From an uncultured Actinomycetes bacterium (GTDB lineage Bacteria > Actinomycetota > Acidimicrobiia > Acidimicrobiales > Microtrichaceae): a DNA stretch of 8,632 nt. The notes below the pieces were generated by a model. It was not told the origin of the DNA and made no database searches. It saw only the letters and a program-made list of their open reading frames with translations. Every line of letters begins with the position of its first letter. Positions within the stretch are counted from its first letter, which is position 1. The DNA lies in assembly GCA_903953195.1 (NCBI GenBank), contig CAJBIS010000367.1, positions 1 to 8,632 of the forward strand, written 5' to 3'. The position numbers were made by a program, and so were the translations under genes. This document shows, piece by piece, positions 1-6,842 of the stretch.

Positions 1-1056
1 ACCCAGTCGGGACTTCAGGTCACGATGCGCACGTCGACCTCACAGGGGCGCCCACCCGCCGATGAGCGCGACGGGTACCGGGTCAGTCGCCGGGGCAACC
101 GGTACACGGTGTTCCCGCGCTCGGCGCTCGCCGAGTGCACCGGTCGACTCGGACCGTGCGACGGCCTCGTCGAGATCTGGAACGGCATGCCGTTCATGTC
201 GCCGATCTGGCGCCGCGGCCCTCGGGTCATCTGGCTCCACCACATCCACGGACCGATGTGGGGCATGAGCCAGCCGGCACCGATCGCCCGGGCCGGCGTC
301 TACCTCGAGGAGCGCCTCGCACCACGGGTGTACCGCAACCAGTCCATCGTGACGCTCTCGAGCAGTTCCGAGTCCGAACTGCTCGACCTCGGGTTCGCGC
401 CGGAGCGCCTCGAGGTCATCCCGCCGGGCGTCGACCCGGCGTTCAGTCCGGGCGGCGCCAAGCACCCGACGCCGCTGGCCGTGGCCGTCGGTCGTCTCGT
501 CCCGGTCAAGGACTTCCCCCGTCTGGTCGGCATCTTCGCCGACGTCCGCGACCGCGTCCCGGGCGCCGAGCTCGTCATCGTCGGCGAGGGCTACGAGCGA
601 CCGACCATCGAGGCCGCGATCCGCTCGGCGGGCGCCGAGGACTGCATCCGTCTCCCCGGCCGCATCGGCAACGAGGAGCTGCTCGACCTGTACCGCCGCG
701 CCTGGGTCGTCACCTCGGCGTCGGTGCGCGAGGGCTGGGGCATGACCATCACCGAGGCCGGCGCCTGCGGGACGCCGGCGGTCGCCAGCAACATCTCGGG
801 CCACGCCGACGCCGTCGTCGAGGGACGGTCCGGTCTGCTCGGCACGACCGACGCAGAACTCACCGACCTCCTCACCGACGTCCTCAGCGACACCGCCCGA
901 CGCGACCGGCTCGCCGAGGGTGCGCTGCAACGGGCCGCGGAGCTCACCTGGGAGCACACGGCGCTCGCCAACTTCGAGGTGCTCGCCGCCGACGCCGCCC
1001 GACGTGCAGGTCGCCACGAGACGGTGACGCCGCCGCCCAGCCTCGCCCGGCAGTGA
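1..1056 (+). CDS. Glycosyltransferase family 4 (GT-B fold), 5'-truncated by the window edge
   Basis: Probably transfers a sugar from an activated donor to a lipid, polysaccharide or small-molecule acceptor at the cytoplasmic face of the membrane; the substrate cannot be read from sequence. The frame is open from base 1. The first ATG (25-27) falls inside what looks like the second beta strand of the N-terminal Rossmann domain (GLQVTMRTS, then a DGYRVSRRGNRYTVFP segment), so some tens of residues lie upstream. Counting from that ATG, a WLHHIHGPMW motif at 70-79 is typical of actinobacterial GT4 enzymes, VIPPGVDP at 131-138 marks the domain junction, VGRLVPVKDF at 155-164 starts the donor-binding domain, and E236/E244 in EGWGMTITEAGACGTP form the E-x7-E donor-site signature. 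The C-terminal helix ends in a short Pro/Arg-rich tail. The same-strand nucleotidase gene starts 61 bases on. The fold assignment is secure; the pathway is unknown. Confidence 0.9.
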   Translation, partial: TQSGLQVTMRTSTSQGRPPADERDGYRVSRRGNRYTVFPRSALAECTGRLGPCDGLVEIWNGMPFMSPIWRRGPRVIWLHHIHGPMWGMSQPAPIARAGVYLEERLAPRVYRNQSIVTLSSSSESELLDLGFAPERLEVIPPGVDPAFSPGGAKHPTPLAVAVGRLVPVKDFPRLVGIFADVRDRVPGAELVIVGEGYERPTIEAAIRSAGAEDCIRLPGRIGNEELLDLYRRAWVVTSASVREGWGMTITEAGACGTPAVASNISGHADAVVEGRSGLLGTTDAELTDLLTDVLSDTARRDRLAEGALQRAAELTWEHTALANFEVLAADAARRAGRHETVTPPPSLARQ

Positions 1057-1101
1057 CCCCACCCCGCAGCGAGCCCGGACACGCGGTGACGTCGGACCTG
1101 C

Positions 1102-1108
1102 GGGAGGG
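1102..1108 (+). promoter_or_regulatory. Ribosome binding site of the NT5C-like gene
   Basis: A purine-rich GGGAGGG stretch ends 9 bases before the ATG at 1118 and is a good Shine-Dalgarno match. It supports ATG 1118 as the start rather than the in-frame TTG a few codons later. Confidence 0.7.
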
Positions 1109-1117
1109 GGCCATCCA

Positions 1118-1819
1118 ATGGGTACCTCGTTGACCCGCGAGTTCGTCCTCGGGGTCGATCTCGACGGCGTGTGCGCCGACTACACCGCCGGACTGCGAGC
1201 CGCCGTCGCCCGCCACCGCGGCATCGAGCCCGACACGCTGCCCGACGCCGTCTCCTGGGACTATGCCGAGTGGGACCTCGACCGGGAGACGTTCCTCGAG
1301 CACCACCGGCGTGCCGTCGTCGAGGACCACCTGTTCGCCACCGTGCCGGCCATGCCCGGCGTCGCCGACGCGCTGTGGCGTCTGTCCGACGCCGGGGTCT
1401 GGATCCGCATCATCACCCACCGCCTCGTCGCCAACTGGAACCACGCCACCGCGGTCGCCGACACGGTCACGTGGCTGGACGAGCAACGGATCCCGTACCG
1501 GGACATCTGCTTCCTCGGCACCAAACCCGAGGTCGAGGCCGACGCCTACATCGAGGACGCGCCCCACAACGTGGAGGCGTTGCGACGGTCGGGCAACACG
1601 GTCGTCGTCTTCGACCAGCCCTACAACCGGCACCTCCCGGCGCCACGGGCCCACGACTGGTCGGATGCGGAGCGGCTGATCGGCGAACTCGTGCTGTCGG
1701 CCGAGGGGGTGCTGGCCCAGACCCTCCCCGGGCTCGATCCGGGCGCCGAGCGGCTCGACGCCCATCGACGCCGGCCCGAGGGTGCGCCGACGCGCTCCGA
1801 GGAAACCGGGCGAGGGTGA
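1118..1819 (+). CDS. 5'(3')-deoxyribonucleotidase-like HAD phosphatase (NT5C type)
   Basis: Predicted soluble, Mg-dependent phosphatase of the HAD superfamily, closest in motif pattern to the NT5C family that dephosphorylates (deoxy)nucleoside monophosphates. Of its 233 residues, motif I is VDLDGVCADY, with nucleophile D14 and acid/base D16; motif II is IITHR with T100; motif III is probably K136 in LGTKPEVEADAY; and motif IV is YIEDAPHN with E146/D147. The region between motifs I and II is the expected helical cap (WDYAEWDL and PAMPGVADALWRLSDAGVW). The core ends near residue 193. The last ~40 residues (from AEGVLAQ) are rich in Arg, Pro and Glu, look disordered, and extend beyond the usual core. 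The start is ATG after a strong ribosome binding site. It lies between a glycosyltransferase and a membrane protein on the same strand, which does not reveal its substrate. A role in nucleotide salvage or pool control is inferred from the family; acting on another phosphomonoester is possible. Confidence 0.85.
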   Translation: MGTSLTREFVLGVDLDGVCADYTAGLRAAVARHRGIEPDTLPDAVSWDYAEWDLDRETFLEHHRRAVVEDHLFATVPAMPGVADALWRLSDAGVWIRIITHRLVANWNHATAVADTVTWLDEQRIPYRDICFLGTKPEVEADAYIEDAPHNVEALRRSGNTVVVFDQPYNRHLPAPRAHDWSDAERLIGELVLSAEGVLAQTLPGLDPGAERLDAHRRRPEGAPTRSEETGRG

Positions 1820-1842
1820 ACCCCCTGCGGGCGCCGGGCCGG

Positions 1843-1848
1843 TAGTTT
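1843..1848 (+). promoter_or_regulatory. Possible -10 promoter element before the membrane protein gene
   Basis: TAGTTT fits the actinobacterial TAnnnT -10 pattern and lies in one of the few AT-richer patches of the neighbourhood, 41 bases before the GTG start. No good -35 hexamer is seen at the usual 16-18 base spacing (that stretch is C-rich), so this is a weak call. If real, the membrane protein gene could be transcribed independently of the two genes before it. Confidence 0.25.
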
Positions 1849-1854
1849 CTGCCT

Positions 1855-1877
1855 CTGCGGTACCGCTCGGACCGCAG
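1855..1877. repeat. Inverted repeat / nested palindrome reaching the ribosome binding site
   Basis: CTGCGGT (1855-1861) pairs with ACCGCAG (1871-1877) across a 9-base loop. A perfect 10-base palindrome, GCGGTACCGC (1857-1866), is nested in the left half and would compete with the larger hairpin. The right arm shares two bases with the AGGAAGG ribosome binding site (1876-1882) of the following gene, so folding of the mRNA could affect initiation, or the DNA palindrome could bind a repressor. Short inverted repeats are common by chance in such GC-rich DNA. Confidence 0.3.
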
Positions 1878-1882
1878 GAAGG
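1876..1882 (+). promoter_or_regulatory. Ribosome binding site deciding the GTG start of the membrane protein
   Basis: AGGAAGG lies 6 bases before the GTG at 1889. This favours GTG 1889 over the in-frame ATG at 1931 (residue 15), which has no comparable purine-rich sequence before it. Confidence 0.6.
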
Positions 1883-1888
1883 CGAAGC

Positions 1889-4411
1889 GTGGCGACCAGC
1901 ACGACGACCGAGTCAGCACCCGAGGCCCCGATGCCATCGGCGGACGACCAGCAGCAGCCGGTGTCGCGCCGGACGGCGCTGGTGGCGATCTTCCTGATCA
2001 GCCTCGCCGGACTCCTGCTCGAGGTCGCCTACACCCGGGTGATCTCCTACAAGCTCTGGTACTACTACACGTATCTGGTCATCGGGCTCGCTCTGCTGGG
2101 CATCGGCAGCGGCGCCACGGTCGTCGTGCTCTCACCCCGCCTCCGACGAGCCGGGACCCGGAGCATCCTGCAGTGGTCGAGCCTCTGGGGCGCCATCAGC
2201 ATCATCGTCGGCTACCTGATCGTCTCGCAGATCCCCATCGACACGCTCGCCCTGTGGAGCTACGGCACGGCCGGCTCGTTCCGGGCGCTGGCCACACTCG
2301 GCATCATCTGCTTCGCCCTCTTCGCCACGTTCATCGCCATCGGCATCATGATCGCCACCCTGCTGGGCCGGGGCGGGGACGACATCGGACGCCTGTACTT
2401 CGCCGACCTCGTCGGCGCCGGTCTGGGCGCGCTGATCGTCGTGTTCCTCATCTCGTGGGTGGGGCCGCCGTCGGTGATCGCGCTGGCGGCCTGCTCCATG
2501 GCCGCGCTGGCCGCCTGGGTGACGCCGGCGTCGTCGAAGGGCGTGAGATGGGGCGCGCTCCTGCTCGCCGTGGCGCTCGCCGTGCCGGTCGTGGTGCCCA
2601 GCCTCATGCCCGATCCGCGCCCCGAGGACTCGAAGATCCAGGGGACGTCGAGCCGGAAGTTCTCGGGATGGGGTCCGGTGTTCCGGGTCGACGTGGACGA
2701 GATCCCGGGCCGCGACGACGTCAAGATCCTGACGCATGACGGGACCCACGGCTCCGGCCTCAACGCCTTCGACGGCGACCCGGAGGACGTGACCCGGTTC
2801 GACAACGACCCTCGCTCCTGGCCGTTCGACATCCTGGGGACCCCACCGGCGGACGAACTGATCATCGGCTCGGCGGGCGGCAACGAGATCGTCGCGTCGC
2901 TCAGCCGCGGCGCCGAGCACATCGACGCCGTCGAACTGAACCCGGTGACCGTGGGGCTGGTCCGAGACACCTATGCGGAGTACACGGGCAACCTGACCGG
3001 GTTCCCCCAGGTCGAGCTCACGCAGGGCGACGGCCGTTCGTTCCTGGCGCGTTCCCCCAAGGACTTCGACCTGGTGTGGTTCGTGGCTCCCGACAGCTAC
3101 GCCGCGAACAACGCGGCGTCCTCCGGAGCGTTCGTCCTGTCCGAGTCGTACCTCTACACCGCCGACATGATCGAGACGACCCTGGACCACCTGAGCGACC
3201 GGGGCATCAGCGTCGCCCAGTTCGGCGAGGTGTCGTTCGCCGACCGCCCGAACCGCACCGCCCGGTACCTCCTCACCGCACGGGAGGCCTTCCGCCGCAT
3301 CGGTGTCGACGACTTCAGCCAGCACGTGATGGTGGCGACGTCCGAGGACCCGCTGTCCGGTGGCCTCTCGACGATCGTGTTGAAGCGCGAGCCGTTCACC
3401 CAGGAGGAGGTCGACCGGTTCGTCGCCAGTGTCCCCGAGGCCACCAAGGGCACGCTCGTCTACGCGCCGGGCGCCGCGAACCCGGACAGCCTCGTCACGA
3501 GGATCCCCACGGCGTCACCGGCGGAGATCGACCAGCTGCTCGCCGACTACCCGTTCCGGGTCCAGGCCATCACCGACGACGGACCGTTCTTCTGGCACTT
3601 CTCGCCGTTCGACACCGTGATCAGCAACATCACGAAGTCGATCGATCCGCAGGACCGTGAGAACGCCGTCGGCGAGCGGGTGCTGCTGTTGTTGCTGGTC
3701 ATCGCCGCGTTGTTCGCCGTCGTGTTCCTGCTGGTGCCGTTCGTCTTCATCCGCAAGGAGTGGAAGGCGCTGCCGGCGAAGGGCATCTCGGCGGTGTACT
3801 TCGCCGCGCTCGGCCTCGCGTTCATGCTCTACGAGGTGACGATGATCCAGCGCCTCACCGAGTACCTCGGCTTCCCGACGTACTCGCTGACGGTCACGCT
3901 GGCCTCGATCCTCGTGTTCACCGGTGTCGGCGCGCTCCTGTCGAACCGCTTCGCCGACAACCCGAAGCGGGCGCTGCCGGTGATCCTGGGCGCGCTCGTG
4001 GCCCTGACCGTGTTCTATCGGTTCGCCCTCTCCCCGCTCACCGAGGCGACCCTGTCGGCGCCGTTCGCCGTGCGGGTGCTCATCTCGTTCGCGCTGCTCG
4101 CCCCGCTCGGACTCTGCCTCGGCATGTTCATGCCGCTCGGTCTGCGCACGGTCGGCGGCATGAGCGACCATGCCGACGAGTACGTCGCGTGGGGCTGGGC
4201 CATCAACGGTGTCTTCTCGGTCATCGGATCGGTCCTCACGACGATCCTGTCGATGTCGTGGGGGTTCCGGACGGTCCAGGTGGTGGCGCTCGGGATCTAC
4301 CTCTTCGCCGGACTGGCGCTGTGGCAGCTGCGCAACCGGCACGACCAGGTCGTCGCCGCCGCCGTCGTGCCGGCCGACGAGGCCGAACCGGAACTCGTCG
4401 GTCAGGACTGA
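1889..4411 (+). CDS. Polytopic membrane protein with a spermidine-synthase/methyltransferase-like central domain
   Basis: An 840-residue protein of the membrane-embedded spermidine-synthase-like family; the biochemical role is not established. After a polar N-terminus (1-28), about seven hydrophobic helices lie near 29-48, 58-82, 95-117, 133-159, 169-190, 193-212 and 220-240; the family-typical LYFADLVGAGLGAL is at 169-182. The soluble part (241-596) holds a Rossmann-like SAM-type site: IIGSAGGNEIVA (325-336), acidic residue E349 in AVELNP, and QGDGRSFL (379-386), followed by FDLVWFVAPDSYAA. TDDGPFFWHF (562-571) is another family hallmark. Seven more helices follow near 597-621, 633-653, 665-685, 695-712, 724-751, 766-788 and 794-813, including the conserved FMLYEVTMIQRLTEYLGFPTY (645-665). 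The canonical GGGDG-type loop and catalytic D-P of true aminopropyltransferases are not evident, so real spermidine synthase activity is doubtful. The start is GTG with a good ribosome binding site. The 3' end overlaps the converging glycosyltransferase gene. Confidence 0.88.
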   Translation: MATSTTTESAPEAPMPSADDQQQPVSRRTALVAIFLISLAGLLLEVAYTRVISYKLWYYYTYLVIGLALLGIGSGATVVVLSPRLRRAGTRSILQWSSLWGAISIIVGYLIVSQIPIDTLALWSYGTAGSFRALATLGIICFALFATFIAIGIMIATLLGRGGDDIGRLYFADLVGAGLGALIVVFLISWVGPPSVIALAACSMAALAAWVTPASSKGVRWGALLLAVALAVPVVVPSLMPDPRPEDSKIQGTSSRKFSGWGPVFRVDVDEIPGRDDVKILTHDGTHGSGLNAFDGDPEDVTRFDNDPRSWPFDILGTPPADELIIGSAGGNEIVASLSRGAEHIDAVELNPVTVGLVRDTYAEYTGNLTGFPQVELTQGDGRSFLARSPKDFDLVWFVAPDSYAANNAASSGAFVLSESYLYTADMIETTLDHLSDRGISVAQFGEVSFADRPNRTARYLLTAREAFRRIGVDDFSQHVMVATSEDPLSGGLSTIVLKREPFTQEEVDRFVASVPEATKGTLVYAPGAANPDSLVTRIPTASPAEIDQLLADYPFRVQAITDDGPFFWHFSPFDTVISNITKSIDPQDRENAVGERVLLLLLVIAALFAVVFLLVPFVFIRKEWKALPAKGISAVYFAALGLAFMLYEVTMIQRLTEYLGFPTYSLTVTLASILVFTGVGALLSNRFADNPKRALPVILGALVALTVFYRFALSPLTEATLSAPFAVRVLISFALLAPLGLCLGMFMPLGLRTVGGMSDHADEYVAWGWAINGVFSVIGSVLTTILSMSWGFRTVQVVALGIYLFAGLALWQLRNRHDQVVAAAVVPADEAEPELVGQD
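4402..4411. other. Ten-base convergent overlap of two stop codons
   Basis: The sequence TCAGGACTGA contains the plus-strand TGA stop of the membrane protein (4409-4411) and, read in reverse, the TGA stop of the family-2 glycosyltransferase (4402-4404). The two operons meet tail to tail with no intergenic base, so any transcription terminator must lie inside the opposing gene or be Rho-type. Confidence 0.9.
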
Positions 4412-5343
4412 CGCGGCAGGACCGAACGCGGCGGCGGGCCGAACCGCCGACGCACGACGTCGCGCACGCCGAGCAGCCGAGCCCGGGCGTCGAACACCAG
4501 CGGACGGGACGCCGGTCGGAGCAGGCCCGAGACCACCTGGATGAGCGTGATGCACGTCCGGATGAAGGCGTGGTACGTGCCGCTCAGCTCGCGGACGAAC
4601 AGGATCGTGTTGCGGGTCTGCAGGTAGTCGACGAGTGCCACCGACGAACCCAGGTGCAGGTTCTGGACCCGGGCATTGCGGATCAGGCCGATCCGCCAAC
4701 CCGACGCCGCTGCACGTCGCGCCAGATCCGCCTCCTCGCAGTACGAGAAGTAGCGCTCATCGAACACACCGACGTCGTCGAGACAGGCCCGACGGAGGAA
4801 CATGAGCGTCCCGTGCGGATAGGCGACGTCCTCCCACGCCGTGCTGCCCTCGGGCGGCGGCGGCGTGGGTGACGGCACGGTCATGCCCCCGAAGTACGGG
4901 TCGATCACCGGCACCATGCCGTCGCCGACGTCCGCGCACGCCAACCCGGCCATCGGCTCGGTGCCCACCGTCCGGATCGACGCCGTCAGACATCCGGGGA
5001 ACAGCTCCACGTCGTGGGGACACAGCGCCACCCAGTCCCCGTCGTCGGAACGGTCCAGGAACGCCCGGAGGCCCAGGTTGGCACCGGGTCCGAACCCGGA
5101 GTTCACGGGCGACTCGATCACCTCGACCGCGTCGCCGGCGTCGAGCGTTCCGAGGCGGGCGTGCAGCTCCGAGCGCGCTGTGGGCGACGACGCATTGTCG
5201 ACGACGGTGATCCGCACCGGGAGGGGATCGCGCAGGAACCGTTCGACCGTCTCGGCGCAGGCGGCCGGCTGGTTCCAGTGCACGACGACCACCCGCAGCG
5301 GCGGGTCCAGCGGCTCGCGGCGGTCCCCCGCCGACTCCCCCAC
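4402..5343 (-). CDS. Glycosyltransferase family 2 (GT-A fold, rhamnosyltransferase-like)
   Basis: Predicted to add a sugar from a nucleotide-sugar donor to a cell-envelope glycan; donor and acceptor are unknown. With the GTG start at 5341-5343 the protein has 313 residues. The frame stays open to 5469 but that part overlaps gltD and has no GT2-like sequence. The first strand is VVVVHWNQP (18-26), followed by VVDNASS (47-53) and PVNSGFGPGANLGLRAFL (79-96), the usual GT2 nucleotide-sugar site. The DxD-type position reads CPHDVELFPG (108-117), with one Asp. An insert with a PTPPPP run follows near 159-164, then GTLMFLRRACLDDVGVFDE (178-196) and YCEEADLARR (201-210), which supplies the likely catalytic acidic residues. 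A hydrophobic stretch near 258-277 could associate with the membrane. It starts 17 bases after the gltD stop, without a clear Shine-Dalgarno sequence, so translational coupling is likely. GTG codons at 5290-5292 and 5281-5283 are less likely starts because they would remove the first strand. Confidence 0.85.
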   Translation of the reverse strand: MGESAGDRREPLDPPLRVVVVHWNQPAACAETVERFLRDPLPVRITVVDNASSPTARSELHARLGTLDAGDAVEVIESPVNSGFGPGANLGLRAFLDRSDDGDWVALCPHDVELFPGCLTASIRTVGTEPMAGLACADVGDGMVPVIDPYFGGMTVPSPTPPPPEGSTAWEDVAYPHGTLMFLRRACLDDVGVFDERYFSYCEEADLARRAAASGWRIGLIRNARVQNLHLGSSVALVDYLQTRNTILFVRELSGTYHAFIRTCITLIQVVSGLLRPASRPLVFDARARLLGVRDVVRRRFGPPPRSVLPRQS

Positions 5344-5360
5344 GTGTCCGCGACCGGGGC

Positions 5361-6830
5361 TCAGACGAGCGGGCGGTCGGTGGGATCCACCGGCCGGGGC
5401 AGGTCGGTCTCCCCCATGAGGTACTCGTCGACCGACGCCGCACACGAGCGACCCTCGGCGATCGCCCACACGATGAGGCTCTGACCGCGCCCGGCGTCGC
5501 CGCAGACGAACACGCCGTCGACGGTGCTGCGCCAGTCGTCGTCACGCACCACGTTGCCGCGCTCGTCGAGATCGACGCCGAGCTGGGACAACAGGCCCTC
5601 TCGCTCCGGGCCGACGAACCCCATGGCGAGGAACACGAGATCGGCCTCGAGTTCGCGCTCGGACCCCTCGACGGGATGGAACCCCGGTCGCCCGTCGACG
5701 ACCTTCGACTCGACGTCGACGACCCGCAGGGCCCGGACGTTGCCGTTGCCGTCGTCGAGGAACTCGACGGTGTTCACGGCGTAGACCCGCTCGCCGCCCT
5801 CCTCGTGCGCCGAGGACGTCCGGTACACGAACGGCCACGTCGGCCACGGGTTGACATCGGGTCGCGCCTCGGGTGGTCGGGGCATGATCTCGAACTGGTA
5901 GACGGCCGCAGCTCCCTGACGGTGTGCCGTGCCGAGGCAGTCGGCGCCGGTGTCGCCGCCGCCGATGATCACGACCTTGCGTCCGCCGGCGTGGATCGGC
6001 ACCTCGTCGACGCCGAGGTCGCCCTCCTGCGCCCGGTTCGCCCACGGCAGGTACTCCATCGCCTGGTGGATCCCGTCCAGCTCGCGGCCGGGGATCGGCA
6101 GATCACGCCAGGCCGTCGCGCCGGTGGCGATCACCACGGCATCGAACTCCTCGCGCAGCTCCTCGATGCTGACGTCGTCGCCGACCGAGACGCCCGTCCG
6201 GAAGTCGGTTCCCTCGGCGCGCATCTGTGCGAGCCGGCGGTCCAGCACCCGCTTCTCCATCTTGAACTCGGGGATGCCGTAGCGGAGCAGCCCGCCGATG
6301 CGGTCGGCCCGCTCGTACACGACGACGGCGTGGCCGGCCCGGGTCAGCTGCTGTGCCGTGGCCAGCCCGGCGGGACCCGAGCCGATGACCGCGACCCTGC
6401 GGCCCGTCATCTGCGCCGGTCGGATGGGGGTGACCCACCCCTCGTCCCACGCGCGGTCGATGATCGACACCTCGACCTGCTTGATGGTCACCGGGTCGGC
6501 GTTGATCCCGAGCACGCACGCCGCCTCGCACGGCGCCGGGCAGAGCCGACCGGTGAACTCGGGGAAGTTGTTGGTCGCGTGCAGCCGATCGATCGCCCGA
6601 CGCCAGTTGTCCCGGTAGACCATGTCGTTCCAGTCCGGGATGATGTTGCCCAGCGGACACCCGTTGTTGCAGAACGGAATGCCGCAGTCCATGCACCGAC
6701 TGGCCTGGGTCTCGATCGCACCCGGCTCGGTCTCGTCGTACACCTCGCGCCAGTCGAGCAGCCGGACCGGCACCGGACGCCGACTCGGCAGCTCCCGGTC
6801 GTGCTTCAGGAATCCCTTGACGTCACCCAT
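5361..6830 (-). CDS. gltD: Glutamate synthase (NADPH) small subunit
   Basis: Cytoplasmic beta subunit of glutamate synthase. It oxidises NADPH through FAD and passes electrons through Fe-S clusters to the large subunit, where glutamine and 2-oxoglutarate become two glutamates. At 489 residues it matches the usual ~470-490. The N-terminal Fe-S domain has C46-x2-C49-x4-C54-x3-C58 and C97-x3-C101-x3-C105, as in dihydropyrimidine-dehydrogenase-type domains. FAD binding is shown by VAVIGSGPAGLATA (146-159) and YERADRIGGLLRYGIPEFKM (172-191), NADPH binding by VVIIGGGDTGADC (286-298), and the C-terminal FAD contact by FVCGDAGRGQSLIVWAIAEGR (441-461). All expected motifs are intact. The ATG start is 12 bases after the gltB stop with only a weak purine tract before it, which suggests translational coupling within a gltB-gltD operon. 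The related small-subunit-like proteins of other complexes are much less likely because gltB is adjacent. Confidence 0.97.
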   Translation of the reverse strand: MGDVKGFLKHDRELPSRRPVPVRLLDWREVYDETEPGAIETQASRCMDCGIPFCNNGCPLGNIIPDWNDMVYRDNWRRAIDRLHATNNFPEFTGRLCPAPCEAACVLGINADPVTIKQVEVSIIDRAWDEGWVTPIRPAQMTGRRVAVIGSGPAGLATAQQLTRAGHAVVVYERADRIGGLLRYGIPEFKMEKRVLDRRLAQMRAEGTDFRTGVSVGDDVSIEELREEFDAVVIATGATAWRDLPIPGRELDGIHQAMEYLPWANRAQEGDLGVDEVPIHAGGRKVVIIGGGDTGADCLGTAHRQGAAAVYQFEIMPRPPEARPDVNPWPTWPFVYRTSSAHEEGGERVYAVNTVEFLDDGNGNVRALRVVDVESKVVDGRPGFHPVEGSERELEADLVFLAMGFVGPEREGLLSQLGVDLDERGNVVRDDDWRSTVDGVFVCGDAGRGQSLIVWAIAEGRSCAASVDEYLMGETDLPRPVDPTDRPLV

Positions 6831-6842
6831 GTTCGCAACCCG

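Noticed and set aside
25..27. ATG 25 as the true start of the family-4 glycosyltransferase
   Set aside because: The frame is open upstream to base 1, the ATG sits in what looks like the second Rossmann beta strand, and a GT4 enzyme needs more N-terminal sequence.
40..1062. 340-codon open frame on the minus strand opposite the family-4 glycosyltransferase
   Set aside because: Its translation is Arg/Gly/Asp-rich low-complexity sequence without recognisable motifs, while the plus strand encodes clear GT4 motifs. Long antisense frames are expected in high-G+C DNA.
2132..3325. 397-codon minus-strand open frame opposite the membrane protein
   Set aside because: Arg/Gly/His-rich composition with no domain, and the opposite strand has a convincing membrane protein.
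4432..4449. CGGCGG/CCGCCG stem with a 6-base loop, 20 bases after the plus-strand stop, as a possible terminator
   Set aside because: The stem is only 6 bp, lies within GT2 coding sequence and is not followed by a T-tract; such stems are frequent by chance at this base composition.
3515..4699. 394-codon minus-strand open frame spanning the convergent junction
   Set aside because: Charged low-complexity translation overlapping two well-supported genes; a codon-bias shadow.
3760..4872. 370-codon plus-strand open frame across the junction
   Set aside because: Arg/Pro/Gly-rich translation, out of frame with the membrane protein and antisense to the GT2 gene; no motif.
5344..5469. Upstream extension of the GT2 reading frame to an ATG at 5467-5469
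   Set aside because: The extra 42 residues would overlap the 3' end of gltD and are Arg/Gly/Pro-rich with no GT2-like sequence. The GTG at 5341-5343, just after the gltD stop, fits operon spacing better.
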